Part shown: piece by piece, positions 1-6,334 of the stretch
Layout: each line of letters opens with the position of its first letter
Position numbering within the stretch: the stretch's first letter is position 1
Assembly: GCA_964398655.1 (NCBI GenBank)
Contig: CAYNNG010000035.1
Location: 1 to 8,541, forward strand
Source of the DNA: SFFI01 sp964398655
GTDB lineage: Bacteria; Bacillota; Clostridia; Saccharofermentanales; DTU023
Length of the DNA: 8,541 nt
Direction of reading: 5' to 3'
Notes under the pieces: model-generated
Database searches by the model: none
What the model saw: only the letters and a program-made list of their open reading frames with translations
What the model was told of the DNA's origin: nothing
Translations under genes and position numbers: made by a program

Positions 1-30
1 GAGCCAGGCTGGCAACGGACGGTCTTCCAT
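1..30 (-). CDS. 5' end of an unidentified leftward gene (partial)
   Basis: An ATG on the minus strand at 30-28 is preceded by a strong ribosome binding site (AAAGGAGACGAC, complement of 31-42) at good spacing, and a perfect TATAAT box lies further upstream. The ten codons in the window read MEDRPLPAWL with no stop, so the gene continues beyond the left edge. Ten residues are too few to name a family. It is divergent from the TetR gene and shares its intergenic region, so it may belong to the same regulon; that is inference from position only. Confidence 0.6.
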   Translation of the reverse strand, partial: MEDRPLPAWL

Positions 31-54
31 GTCGTCTCCTTTAACTTTTTTAAG

Positions 55-60
55 ATTATA
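55..60 (-). promoter_or_regulatory. -10 box for the leftward partial gene
   Basis: The minus strand reads TATAAT here, 25 bases before the ATG at 30, which leaves room for a short leader holding the AAAGGAG ribosome binding site. No good -35 hexamer is found 16-18 bases upstream. TTGACT is present, but about 22 bases away. Either the promoter is weak or activated, or this is a chance match in AT-rich DNA. Confidence 0.4.
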
Positions 61-257
61 CCTAAACAAAATTAAAAGCAATAGTCAAATTTATTTCAAT
101 TAAGTTAAAGCGCACTTTTTAACCAAACGACAAAAATGTTTCAAGTATTTCGACAAGATAAAATTAAGCAATAATTTTCGACAAGGTAAAACCAGCAGGC
201 AAAGCAAAATACGACAGATAAGGCAGGAACTTGACAATGGTGTTCGACAAAAAAAGA

Positions 258-276
258 CAAGCCTGGTTAAGGCTTG
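258..276. promoter_or_regulatory. candidate TetR-type operator (19-bp inverted repeat)
   Basis: The sequence CAAGCCTGGTTAAGGCTTG has perfect 6-base arms (CAAGCC and GGCTTG) around a 7-base centre. Its size and symmetry suit an operator for a TetR dimer, and it lies 110 bases before the regulator's start, just upstream of the TATAAT at 306-311. An overlapping looser repeat, CCTGGT at 262-267 with ACCAGG at 283-288, lies in the same place. Autoregulation by the adjacent TetR protein is inferred from position; no second copy of the motif was found before the MFS gene. Confidence 0.35.
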
Positions 277-385
277 GACAATACCAGGGAAGGTTCTGAA
301 ATGTGTATAATGGACTTGAGTTCAATTGGAACATGACTATATTCGGACAAGTGGGTCCGATGGTCAGCGTTGGAAAGAAGGAAGT

Positions 386-1168
386 TTGTCTAGAACAGAG
401 ATTACAAAGCAGGCCTTGGGTAATGCCTTAAACGATTTGCTCCAACATTTAGATCTTGATCAAATTACCATTCAACTTATCACGGAAAAGTGTGGGATTA
501 GCCGGAATGCTTTTTACTATCACTTTAAAGATAAGTATGATTTGATCAATTGGGTCTTTTTGTCGGAAACTTTGCCTGTGATTAATACCTTCTCTGCTCC
601 GGATAAGTTTTTTGACGGTTTCGTCAATCTCTGTAAGAAGATGACAGATAACCGGCAATTTTATACCAAGGTCCTCCTCTATAATGGGCAGAACAGTATC
701 CGGTCAGAGCTTGTTGATATCTATGATGAGCTGATCCGCATGCATATTGAAATTGCCTACTCGCAAATTGGCTATAAGCTAGATGAAGATGAGCTTTACA
801 TACTGAGTAGACTAGAGGCCCATGCTTACGTAGGCGTCATTTTAGACTGGGTCGAAAATGGTATGCAGGAAAACTATATTCAATATTTTCAAAAGCTGAA
901 AGTGCTCAAGAATATATTAAATACCCCCTTAAACTTCTCAAGCCAATTTTTCTTCATACCAGATAGCAACGCTCAGGACTCTAACCAGCCTGGTTCAAAG
1001 CAGGAGGCATTAGAATCAAAGAGAGATCTGTCAGATCCAGATCCTTTGAAAAAGAGGCAAAGTTCTAAAGCCAGGGCCCAAGGGAAAATCTGCTCCTCGC
1101 TTGGGCAAGATCATAAATGTGCAGAAAAGTTAAAGCAGAAACCTAAGGAAGACAAAGCCTATGAGTAA
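386..1168 (+). CDS. TetR/AcrR-family regulator (DhaS-like, TetR_C_8 type) with a long basic tail
   Basis: Predicted DNA-binding repressor or activator of the neighbouring Grd-type genes. From the TTG at 386 the protein has 260 residues. The N-terminal helix-turn-helix is clear, with CGISRNAFYYHFKDKYDL as the recognition region. The following helical part, ending in LEAHAYVGVILDWVENGM, resembles the C-terminal domain of DhaS-like regulators. TTG 386 is preferred over TTG 326 because MSRTEITKQAL is the usual N-terminus of this family and AGAAGG precedes it; no in-frame ATG is available. The family core normally ends near residue 180, but here about 75 more residues follow, rich in Lys, Ser, Gln and Asp, with two Cys and no recognisable domain. 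The stop overlaps the next ATG by 8 nt, so the two genes are probably translated together. The ligand is unknown. Confidence 0.85.
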   Translation: MSRTEITKQALGNALNDLLQHLDLDQITIQLITEKCGISRNAFYYHFKDKYDLINWVFLSETLPVINTFSAPDKFFDGFVNLCKKMTDNRQFYTKVLLYNGQNSIRSELVDIYDELIRMHIEIAYSQIGYKLDEDELYILSRLEAHAYVGVILDWVENGMQENYIQYFQKLKVLKNILNTPLNFSSQFFFIPDSNAQDSNQPGSKQEALESKRDLSDPDPLKKRQSSKARAQGKICSSLGQDHKCAEKLKQKPKEDKAYE

Positions 1169-1988
1169 GAAATATCCCAGTATTATTTGGAATACCGCTT
1201 CTGTACGACCAGATAAGACTCTGCAAGTTTGCGAAAAAATTAATTACGAGATGAGCGCTCCCGAACGGGGTATCAATATGCTGCTGGCCAAAGTCCATCA
1301 GCAGCCTTTTACTACGGAGGTCAAATTTACCGAGGATGATCACCATAGGCAGGCTCCACCAAAACTCGTAGCCCCCATAAAACAAGCGCGGATCGCCTTT
1401 GTCAGCGATGGCGGCTTGGTCCCTAAGGGTAATCCCGATCATTTGCCCCCTCTTGGCGCGGAAAAATATTGTGTCTACCCACTACCGGAGGAAAGCGAGT
1501 TTAACGCTAAGCATTACGAGGTCATCCACCAGGGTTACGAACATGCTTATGTGGAAGCTGATCCCAATCGTTTGATTCCTCTAGATGTAGCAATAGAAGC
1601 CGTGAAGCGGCAGAAACTCGGTGCCCTAGACAGCTACTTTTATTCTACAGTGGGCGTCATGACCAAGGTGGAAAGGGCTATGGAGATGGGTAAGAGTATG
1701 GCCCAAGATATGCTTTCCAGATCTATTGATGCTGTAATCGTCAGCTCGACTTGTGGCACCAGCACGCGCTGCGGAGCCCATATCGCATGCGAATTAGAGC
1801 AGGCTGGCTTGCCTGTGGTTCATGTAACCAATTTAACCCATATTTCGGAATGGATTGGCTGCTCTCGTATTTTAAAGGGTGGCAACGTGAACTATGTTTT
1901 TGGCAATCCCAACTTGTCAGCCGAGCGAGAAAAAGCCTTTCGACAAAAATTGTTTTTAGAAGCTTTAGATTTATTGACTAGAGACTAG
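1161..1988 (+). CDS. N-terminally shortened GrdB-family protein with Cys in place of Sec
   Basis: 275 residues that align almost without gaps to the C-terminal part of the GrdB-like selenoprotein in this window, from about residue 181 of that protein (INYE in both) to its end. Shared blocks include SDGGLVPKGNPDH at 82-94, EADPNRLIPLD at 132-142, FYSTVGVMT at 160-168, and the active-site block STCGTSTRCG at 196-205. Cys198 (codon TGT at 1752-1754) aligns with Sec350, and an extra Cys204 sits six residues later. About half the residues match over the last 80 positions. The first 150 residues of GrdB are absent; residues 1-26 are unrelated. The size recalls PrdB of D-proline reductase, but the sequence is nearer GrdB. 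The start is supported by AAGGAAG at 1145-1151 and coupling to the TetR gene. The frame is intact, so decay is unlikely. It may be an alternative B subunit, or a partner or sensor for the regulator. Confidence 0.8.
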   Translation: MSKKYPSIIWNTASVRPDKTLQVCEKINYEMSAPERGINMLLAKVHQQPFTTEVKFTEDDHHRQAPPKLVAPIKQARIAFVSDGGLVPKGNPDHLPPLGAEKYCVYPLPEESEFNAKHYEVIHQGYEHAYVEADPNRLIPLDVAIEAVKRQKLGALDSYFYSTVGVMTKVERAMEMGKSMAQDMLSRSIDAVIVSSTCGTSTRCGAHIACELEQAGLPVVHVTNLTHISEWIGCSRILKGGNVNYVFGNPNLSAEREKAFRQKLFLEALDLLTRD

Positions 1989-2035
1989 TGAAAATAGTGC
2001 CATAGGCTTTTAGTATCAAGCTTTTTCCTAATTTT

Positions 2036-2072
2036 AAATGGCCTCCTGCTTAGCCAAGCAGGAGGCCGTTTT
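2036..2072. terminator. rho-independent terminator between convergent genes, probably bidirectional
   Basis: GGCCTCCTGCTT (2040-2051) pairs perfectly with AAGCAGGAGGCC (2056-2067) around a 4-base loop, and the stem can be extended with AAAT/GTTT. On the + strand TTTT follows. On the minus strand an AT-rich ATTTAAAATT follows. It lies about 50 bases after the short GrdB homologue and about 55 bases after the end of the GrdB-like selenoprotein gene, so it can serve both transcripts. Confidence 0.85.
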
Positions 2073-2088
2073 CAAGAGCTCAAGAGCT
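2073..2088. repeat. tandem 8-bp direct repeat
   Basis: CAAGAGCT occurs twice in direct succession just beyond the terminator. No function is evident; it may be slippage in non-coding DNA. Confidence 0.5.
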
Positions 2089-2126
2089 ATTGATAGTGAG
2101 AAAAGTTCAAGGGAAGAAGGACAATC

Positions 2127-3443
2127 CTATTCTTCGATGATAGACCTCTTCCCCTCTTCCGGTGTCTGTTCGAAAAGATCCAGCGCTTTTTGGGCCAAAT
2201 CTTTTCTGTAGGCTTCTTCAGCTTCTCCTGGTAAGGAAGGATTGCCAAAAATATGCAGAACACTATTCCCTTTGAGAATACGGTTAGAACCAATGCCTTC
2301 CGCAATTTTCGTCAAGTTAGTGACTTGTACAACAGGAATACCAGCTCTTTGAATTTCTTTAGTAATCACGGAACCTCCGCGGCTGCTAGTCCCTCAGGTA
2401 GAGGTCTCGATGACAGCATCCACGCCATCCGCTTTCAAAGCTTTGGCAATTCCTTCGCCAAATTCCTTACATTTCTCCATTGGCGTCATAACGCCTGCTG
2501 TGGAATAGAAGGAGTCATCTAAGCTACCAATAACACCTTCTGCTACTAATTTCCGCATGGCATCGACAGGAACCAGACGGTTGGGGTCTTCGTTAACAAA
2601 GTAATTGTTGTAACCTTGGTGGCTGACTTCCCAATCTTTGGCTTGCAAGCTATCCATACCGGCAATCGAGTATTTTCTAAAGTATTTGGAGTTTGTGGGC
2701 ACTTGATGGTCTGGATTGCCCTTGGGTACGAGGCCACCATCCGTGACGATCCCGATCTTAATTTCGGATAGGGGTTTGTTCAGAACAGGAATGGGGATCT
2801 GCTCGTGGTTGGGCATCAGGACTTCTGTTCTGAAGGGTAATTTAGCGTACTTCTTGAGTAGCATATCAATCCCACGTTCTGCCGCGGGTTCTTCATAGTT
2901 GATCACTATGGAAGGGCCACTGCCATGATAACCTTCCTTTTGACCATCTAGGATGCTATCCCCTTGGACTAAGCGCTTGCCAAAGGCTGCCATGCGTTTG
3001 ATGACTTCCTTCAGTTCCCGGGCATTGTTGTCACTTTGTAAGATATAGCAATGGTTCTTATAGAGGTCCGTACCTGGGTTTTCTGCGTATAAAGCGGTGA
3101 CGGCAGGAATGCCCAATTTTTCTGTTACAGCAGACGTGATGAGACCGCAACCTAGGCCATAGCGGCCGGCATTGAATCCGGGGCCAGCAAAAAAGAGATC
3201 AGTTTTTTCCTTTTCAATCAGCTTAAGAATTTCCGGCAATAACTTTTCGCCCTGTTCCGCAATGGTATTATCACCACAGATGATAGTCTGGACAATTTCA
3301 TAATCATCACCGAGAGCAGCGGCTAAGGCTAAGCCTGGTCCAACTGCTCCTTGCCGTGTTTCCAGGCCCTGGCTGGCATCCTCTTCTCCACCCAGTCCTG
3401 CATAAAACTGGTTGATGTAGTGGGTAACTCTAATTTTTTGCAT
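2127..3443 (-). CDS. GrdB/GrdF/GrdH-family selenoprotein, component B of a glycine/sarcosine/betaine-type reductase
   Basis: One gene of 438 residues interrupted only by a UGA (2396-2394), read as selenocysteine at residue 350, the position I recall for classical GrdB. Around it the protein reads ETST-Sec-GTSSRGG, and the downstream frame continues with typical GrdB sequence (QRAGIPVVQVTNLT, GSNRILKG, FGNPSL) to TAG. N-terminal family blocks are THYINQFYAGLGGEED at 7-22, AGPGFNAGRYGLGCG at 86-100 and ENPGTDLY at 121-128. Cytoplasmic; in the known family Sec attacks the substrate bound to component B and passes a carboxymethyl group to selenoprotein A. The start at 3443 is chosen for its AAAGGAGA site; it lies one base after the stop of the GrdE-like gene, so the pair is translationally coupled. 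Substrate is unknown, hence no symbol. The residues after Sec lack the Cys present in the short homologue (GTSSRGG against GTSTRCG). Confidence 0.92.
2367..2381 (-). promoter_or_regulatory. candidate bacterial SECIS hairpin for the Sec-350 codon
   Basis: In the mRNA the bases 13-27 after the UGA read CGCGGAGGTTCCGTG. They fold into a 6-bp stem (CGCGGA with UCCGUG, one G-U pair) closed by a GGU loop beginning 19 nt after the UGA. A GG or GGU in the apical loop at about this distance is the known hallmark of bacterial SECIS elements bound by SelB. The same place in the Cys-containing homologue (after TGT at 1752-1754) has GCGGAGCCC and cannot form it, which fits loss of the need for Sec insertion. 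The fold was done by eye. Confidence 0.65.
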
Positions 3444-3444
3444 G

Positions 3445-4707
3445 TTATTCTCCTTTCCTTGGGATATCGCTATCTGTGGTAACAAAGCAATCGCCTAATT
3501 GTGACCAAATGCCTTGATACGCAAAGTTAGTGGTGTGGTCGAAAGGTCCCCAAGGGTCAAAGCCTAAGAGGCTTGGGACATTGGTGCCTTCGCCGATCAG
3601 TCTTTCCACCTTTTCGTGATGGAGGTCATAATTTCGTCCACTATTGATGACGGCATCGACAGAGGGATCTGCAATAACCAGCATATCTCCTGGTTCGTCA
3701 TTCGATACGGCAGAAAGGTTGAGGACAGCAGGCATGCCTAATTTCTGGCACCAGTTGAAGGCCAAAGCAGAGTCTAGTTGACAGTGACCCATGCCTGATT
3801 TATTCAACATGACACAGTCTGCACCCAGAGTTTCCTTGCAGAGGTTAGCGCCGATCATGCCCATGGTGTCTTTTGCATCAATCTTCATGACATTATTGGT
3901 AAAGACAATACCGACAAATTCCAGGTCCTTATTATGCCTACGCATTAATTCTTTAATGTAGACTTCATTCTGCAGGAAATAGTTAGGCTCCCAGTAACGC
4001 CACAGCATGGCGCCATCTAGAATCTCTGTCGGTTGGACAATCATGGGCAGGAAATTCAAGGCACTCTGCCCGTAATAAATGATGTTCCAGGTATCATGCG
4101 AAGCCATGTGTGTGACGAGATAGGCCACTTTGGGCAGGTGCTTAGCCGGATCAACAGGCTCTCTCTCGAACACCTCTGTTTCATCGGCTTTTAAGGGAAT
4201 ACCTAGTTTTGCGATGTGGACATTTAAGGATAGAGAGGCATGTTTCAAGGCCTCTGCATAGGTCGCATCAGAAACACCGGGGCCTGGGGTTGCATCTAAG
4301 CAGATGTGGAAATGGCGAGAGAAATTGCTGTATTTCGCGGCTTCTCCACTCATGTCGAGATAGTATTTAATGTTGCAGGGTGCATAGTAAATGTCGGAAA
4401 TGACAACACCCTTGAGGGCGACAGTACGCCCACTACCCGCCAGAGCTAATTTACCCCAGATGCCTGGATATGATGTTTCAGGTGCATCGGCTTTACAACG
4501 GGGTTGCATGACGTCATGGATACCCAAAATGCGGCAACTTTCACCAGGTCTTACTAATTTAATATCTAAGCTTCCAAAGAGGTCACTGCTCGCAATTTGT
4601 AGCAGTTCATCTTTATTCAGGGTGAGGACTCCCTTTTCCAAAGAAGTCATATCACCAAAGCGGACATCTTTTACATTGATGTAGTCAATCTGCAAGCGTT
4701 TAGCCAT
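3445..4707 (-). CDS. GrdE/GrdG/GrdI-like component B subunit lacking the pyruvoyl-forming Cys
   Basis: 420 residues, close to the usual length of GrdE proproteins. Family blocks are VKDVRFGDMTSLEKGVL at 12-28, LVRPGESCRIL at 51-61, GSGRT at 91-95, DMSGEAAKYSNFS at 118-130, HDTWNIIYYG at 204-213, PTEILDGA at 226-233 and VGIVFTNNVM at 265-274. In classical GrdE the proprotein is cut before a Cys (Cys242 in Clostridium sticklandii, from memory in a GNCVSAC segment just after DGA) to make a pyruvoyl group. Here DGA is followed by MLWRYWEPNYFLQNE with no Cys, and the segment is about six residues shorter. The protein may therefore be neither cleaved nor pyruvoyl-dependent. The start at 4707 follows AGGAGG at proper spacing; an in-frame ATG 14 codons upstream has no such site. 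It lies 75 bases after the MFS gene and one base before the GrdB-like gene. Partner: the GrdB-like selenoprotein. Confidence 0.88.
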   Translation of the reverse strand: MAKRLQIDYINVKDVRFGDMTSLEKGVLTLNKDELLQIASSDLFGSLDIKLVRPGESCRILGIHDVMQPRCKADAPETSYPGIWGKLALAGSGRTVALKGVVISDIYYAPCNIKYYLDMSGEAAKYSNFSRHFHICLDATPGPGVSDATYAEALKHASLSLNVHIAKLGIPLKADETEVFEREPVDPAKHLPKVAYLVTHMASHDTWNIIYYGQSALNFLPMIVQPTEILDGAMLWRYWEPNYFLQNEVYIKELMRRHNKDLEFVGIVFTNNVMKIDAKDTMGMIGANLCKETLGADCVMLNKSGMGHCQLDSALAFNWCQKLGMPAVLNLSAVSNDEPGDMLVIADPSVDAVINSGRNYDLHHEKVERLIGEGTNVPSLLGFDPWGPFDHTTNFAYQGIWSQLGDCFVTTDSDIPRKGE

Positions 4708-4782
4708 GTTTTTTATCCTCCTGTTTATATCTGTGAACCGTGCGGCCATCTGGTCGGGGTTCAGGATTTGACGTCAGCAGTT

Positions 4783-5979
4783 TTAGTTTTTTGCTTCAAG
4801 CTTCCGGTTATTGGGCAAGCTTGAAACGAGGATGATACCCAGTAAGGCTACCCCACCCGCTAAAATGAAAGCGGTTGAAGGGCCCACCAGTTTAGCGGCC
4901 ACAGAAGCCCCTATGGAGCCGAGGCCAAAACCAATCATGGTGAGGGATAAGATGGTGCCCAAATTCTTGGTGCCGTAGTAATCGGCGGCAATGGGAGAGA
5001 AGCAAGCTTGGCTACCACCGTAGGAGAAGCTGATCAAGCAGAAGCAAAGTACGTAAAAGTATCCTTGTGCGACCGCGAGCAGACCAACACCAATGGCCGT
5101 TACTAAGAAGCTGACACCGAATGCTTTTTTCCGACCAATTTTGTCGCTGATCGTAGGAACAGCAAACCGGCCACCCACTTGGGCAAGGGATGCCAAGCTT
5201 ACACCCAGGGTAGCCATGGCGGGCGTCAGCCCCTTGTTCTGTCCGAAGGTCACAAAAATAGCGCTAAGTAAGAGATAAGCGGGAACGGCACAGAAGTAAA
5301 GAGCTGTAATCAGCCAGAATTCTTTTGTCCTTAAGGCTTCTGAAACTTCATACTGCTTAGTGCCAGCAGCATGAGCTCCAGTAGAGGTATGGTCTAGCAT
5401 GTAATTTTCCGGGGGACTTTGCATCGTCAAAACGCCAAGTACGCCTACACCTAAGTAGATGAAGGCAATAATGGTGAAAGTTTTTGAAAAACCGTATCCC
5501 TTGAGCCACATACTTACCAGAGGGCTGAACAAGGTAGCAGAAAAGCCAAGCATGGCTAAGGTTAAGCCAGAAGCCAGGCCCTTGCGATCGGGGAACCACT
5601 TGGGCATTAAAGAGACGATGACGTTATAGACAATGCCATCTCCAATACCAAAAATGACCCCGAAGCTGAGATACATCAGGTAGAACTGATTAGCAGGAAT
5701 ATAGGCCGTCATTATCCAGGCCGCGAACATGAGCACATATCCAATAATTAAGGTAAGGCGGATGGTGCTCTTTTGCTGCAAGCGCCCTCCAATAAAATTG
5801 CCTAAACAAAAGACTGCAATAAAAATGGTGAAGGGTAAACTGGCGGTAGCTGAATCTACTCCAAAGCGTTCCATGATGTAGGGTTGAAACAAGCTATAGG
5901 TGTAGCAGATACCCATCAACAACATGCAAATCATGCCGAAGACCAAGATTACCACTCGATTGGGTTGTCTTTGATTCAT
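4783..5979 (-). CDS. MFS transporter, oxalate/formate antiporter (OFA) type
   Basis: 398 residues, very hydrophobic, with about twelve predicted membrane segments, so an inner-membrane carrier of the major facilitator superfamily. Signatures are the OFA-type block MPKWFPDRKGLASGL at 125-139 after segment 4, the loop motif GRFAVPTISDKIGRKK at 270-285 between the two halves, and ADYYGTKNLGT at 332-342. A hydrophilic loop at about 188-220 separates the halves. The start has a good AGGAGA site seven bases upstream. It is the first gene of the minus-strand operon, so the likely job is import of the substrate of the Grd-type reductase, or exchange of substrate for product. OFA members carry small organic acids, but the family name does not fix the substrate; calling it an oxalate carrier would go too far. 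Confidence 0.9.
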   Translation of the reverse strand: MNQRQPNRVVILVFGMICMLLMGICYTYSLFQPYIMERFGVDSATASLPFTIFIAVFCLGNFIGGRLQQKSTIRLTLIIGYVLMFAAWIMTAYIPANQFYLMYLSFGVIFGIGDGIVYNVIVSLMPKWFPDRKGLASGLTLAMLGFSATLFSPLVSMWLKGYGFSKTFTIIAFIYLGVGVLGVLTMQSPPENYMLDHTSTGAHAAGTKQYEVSEALRTKEFWLITALYFCAVPAYLLLSAIFVTFGQNKGLTPAMATLGVSLASLAQVGGRFAVPTISDKIGRKKAFGVSFLVTAIGVGLLAVAQGYFYVLCFCLISFSYGGSQACFSPIAADYYGTKNLGTILSLTMIGFGLGSIGASVAAKLVGPSTAFILAGGVALLGIILVSSLPNNRKLEAKN

Positions 5980-6234
5980 AACTATTCTCCTATCTTTGCT
6001 TTATAGCGAGCCAAAGTTGTTGCGGTAAAAAAATAACTAATATCACAAACAACTATAGTTACTATTAATATTTACGATATCAAAGAGACAGGCTAAAGTC
6101 ACTTAACAAAATCGACTTTTTGCCAAAAAATTTGTCACAATGGATAAATAGTCAGAAAGATTCGAAAAAACTCTCATGATCACCGGTTATTTATACAAAC
6201 CCTAAGAGAGAAATACACATGCCAAAAAATATAA
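5980..6234 (-). promoter_or_regulatory. upstream region of the MFS-grd operon
   Basis: No gene is seen. The region is AT-rich and must hold the operon promoter. A perfect 10-bp palindrome AACTATAGTT lies at 6051-6060 and includes a TATAGT that could be a minus-strand -10; TTGATA lies upstream but 20 bases away, too far for a standard promoter. TTGTCACAA at 6130-6138 is a near-symmetric site. No clear copy of the CGACAA repeats or of the CAAGCC-N7-GGCTTG motif seen before the TetR gene is present, so direct control by that regulator is not shown by shared sites. Confidence 0.35.
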
Positions 6235-6261
6235 GCCGAAAGCTTTTACTTCGCTTTCGGC
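6235..6261 (-). terminator. rho-independent terminator after the DsbA/FrnE-like gene
   Basis: GCCGAAAGC (6235-6243) pairs with GCTTTCGGC (6253-6261), a perfect 9-bp stem with a 9-base loop. Read on the minus strand it is followed by TTATATTTTTT, a typical terminator tail. It lies about 75 bases after the stop of the 6335-6964 gene, and it separates that gene from the MFS-grd operon. Confidence 0.8.
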
Positions 6262-6304
6262 CAGTTAGATCAACCCGTTTAGAGCAGAGAAGATAAGAAA
6301 TCAG

Positions 6305-6332
6305 AAATGCTAAATGCTAAATACAAAATGCT
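6305..6332. repeat. four 7-bp tandem units
   Basis: AAATGCT occurs at 6305, 6312 and 6326, with a degenerate unit AAATACA at 6319. The array lies directly after the stop of the DsbA/FrnE-like gene and before its terminator. It is probably a slippage microsatellite; no function is evident. Confidence 0.6.
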
Positions 6333-6334
6333 AT

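Larger units (their letters stand above)
31..385. promoter_or_regulatory. divergent intergenic control region with CGACA repeats
   Basis: No gene is seen in these 355 bases between the leftward partial gene and the TetR gene. The region is AT-rich and carries a repeated CGACA core in one orientation, starting at 128, 151, 179, 212 and 245. The copies at 148-163 and 176-191 are the clearest: 16 bases (TTTCGACAAGATAAAA and TTTCGACAAGGTAAAA) with one mismatch, 28 bases apart. Looser GACAA copies occur at 233, 256 and 277. A TATAAT at 306-311 could be the -10 of the TetR gene, but it has no convincing -35 at normal spacing. Arrays of direct repeats like this are typical of binding sites for a regulator; which one is unknown. 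Confidence 0.5.

Noticed and set aside
125..256. CRISPR array from the CGACA repeats
   Set aside because: The units are short, unevenly spaced and degenerate, and no cas genes are present.
301..336. Eleven-codon reading frame starting ATGTGTATAATG before the TetR gene
   Set aside because: It overlaps the TATAAT box and shows no leader-peptide features; it is more likely part of the promoter.
326..385. TetR start at TTG 326
   Set aside because: It would add twenty residues not typical of the family; TTG 386 gives the usual MSRTEITKQAL start with AGAAGG just before it.
1161..1988. Assignment as PrdB of D-proline reductase
   Set aside because: Size is similar, but the sequence blocks (GLVPKGNPDH, DPNRLIPLD, FGNPNL) follow GrdB, and no prdA-like gene is adjacent.
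2394..2396. UGA as a true stop or nonsense mutation making the GrdB-like gene a pseudogene
   Set aside because: It sits exactly at the known Sec position, the frame is open and conserved on both sides, and a SECIS-like hairpin follows.
2253..2522. Open frame on the + strand inside the GrdB-like gene
   Set aside because: It lies opposite well-conserved coding sequence and has no recognisable protein features. The same holds for other antisense frames inside the TetR, GrdE-like, MFS, FrnE-like and transposase genes.
4708..4749. Upstream ATG for the GrdE-like protein
   Set aside because: The extension (MAARFTDINRR) has no good ribosome binding site and is not family-like; the ATG at 4707 has AGGAGG in place.
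4783..5979. Naming the transporter an oxalate:formate antiporter
   Set aside because: Only the family pattern supports it; no oxalate-metabolism genes are nearby, so the substrate is left open.
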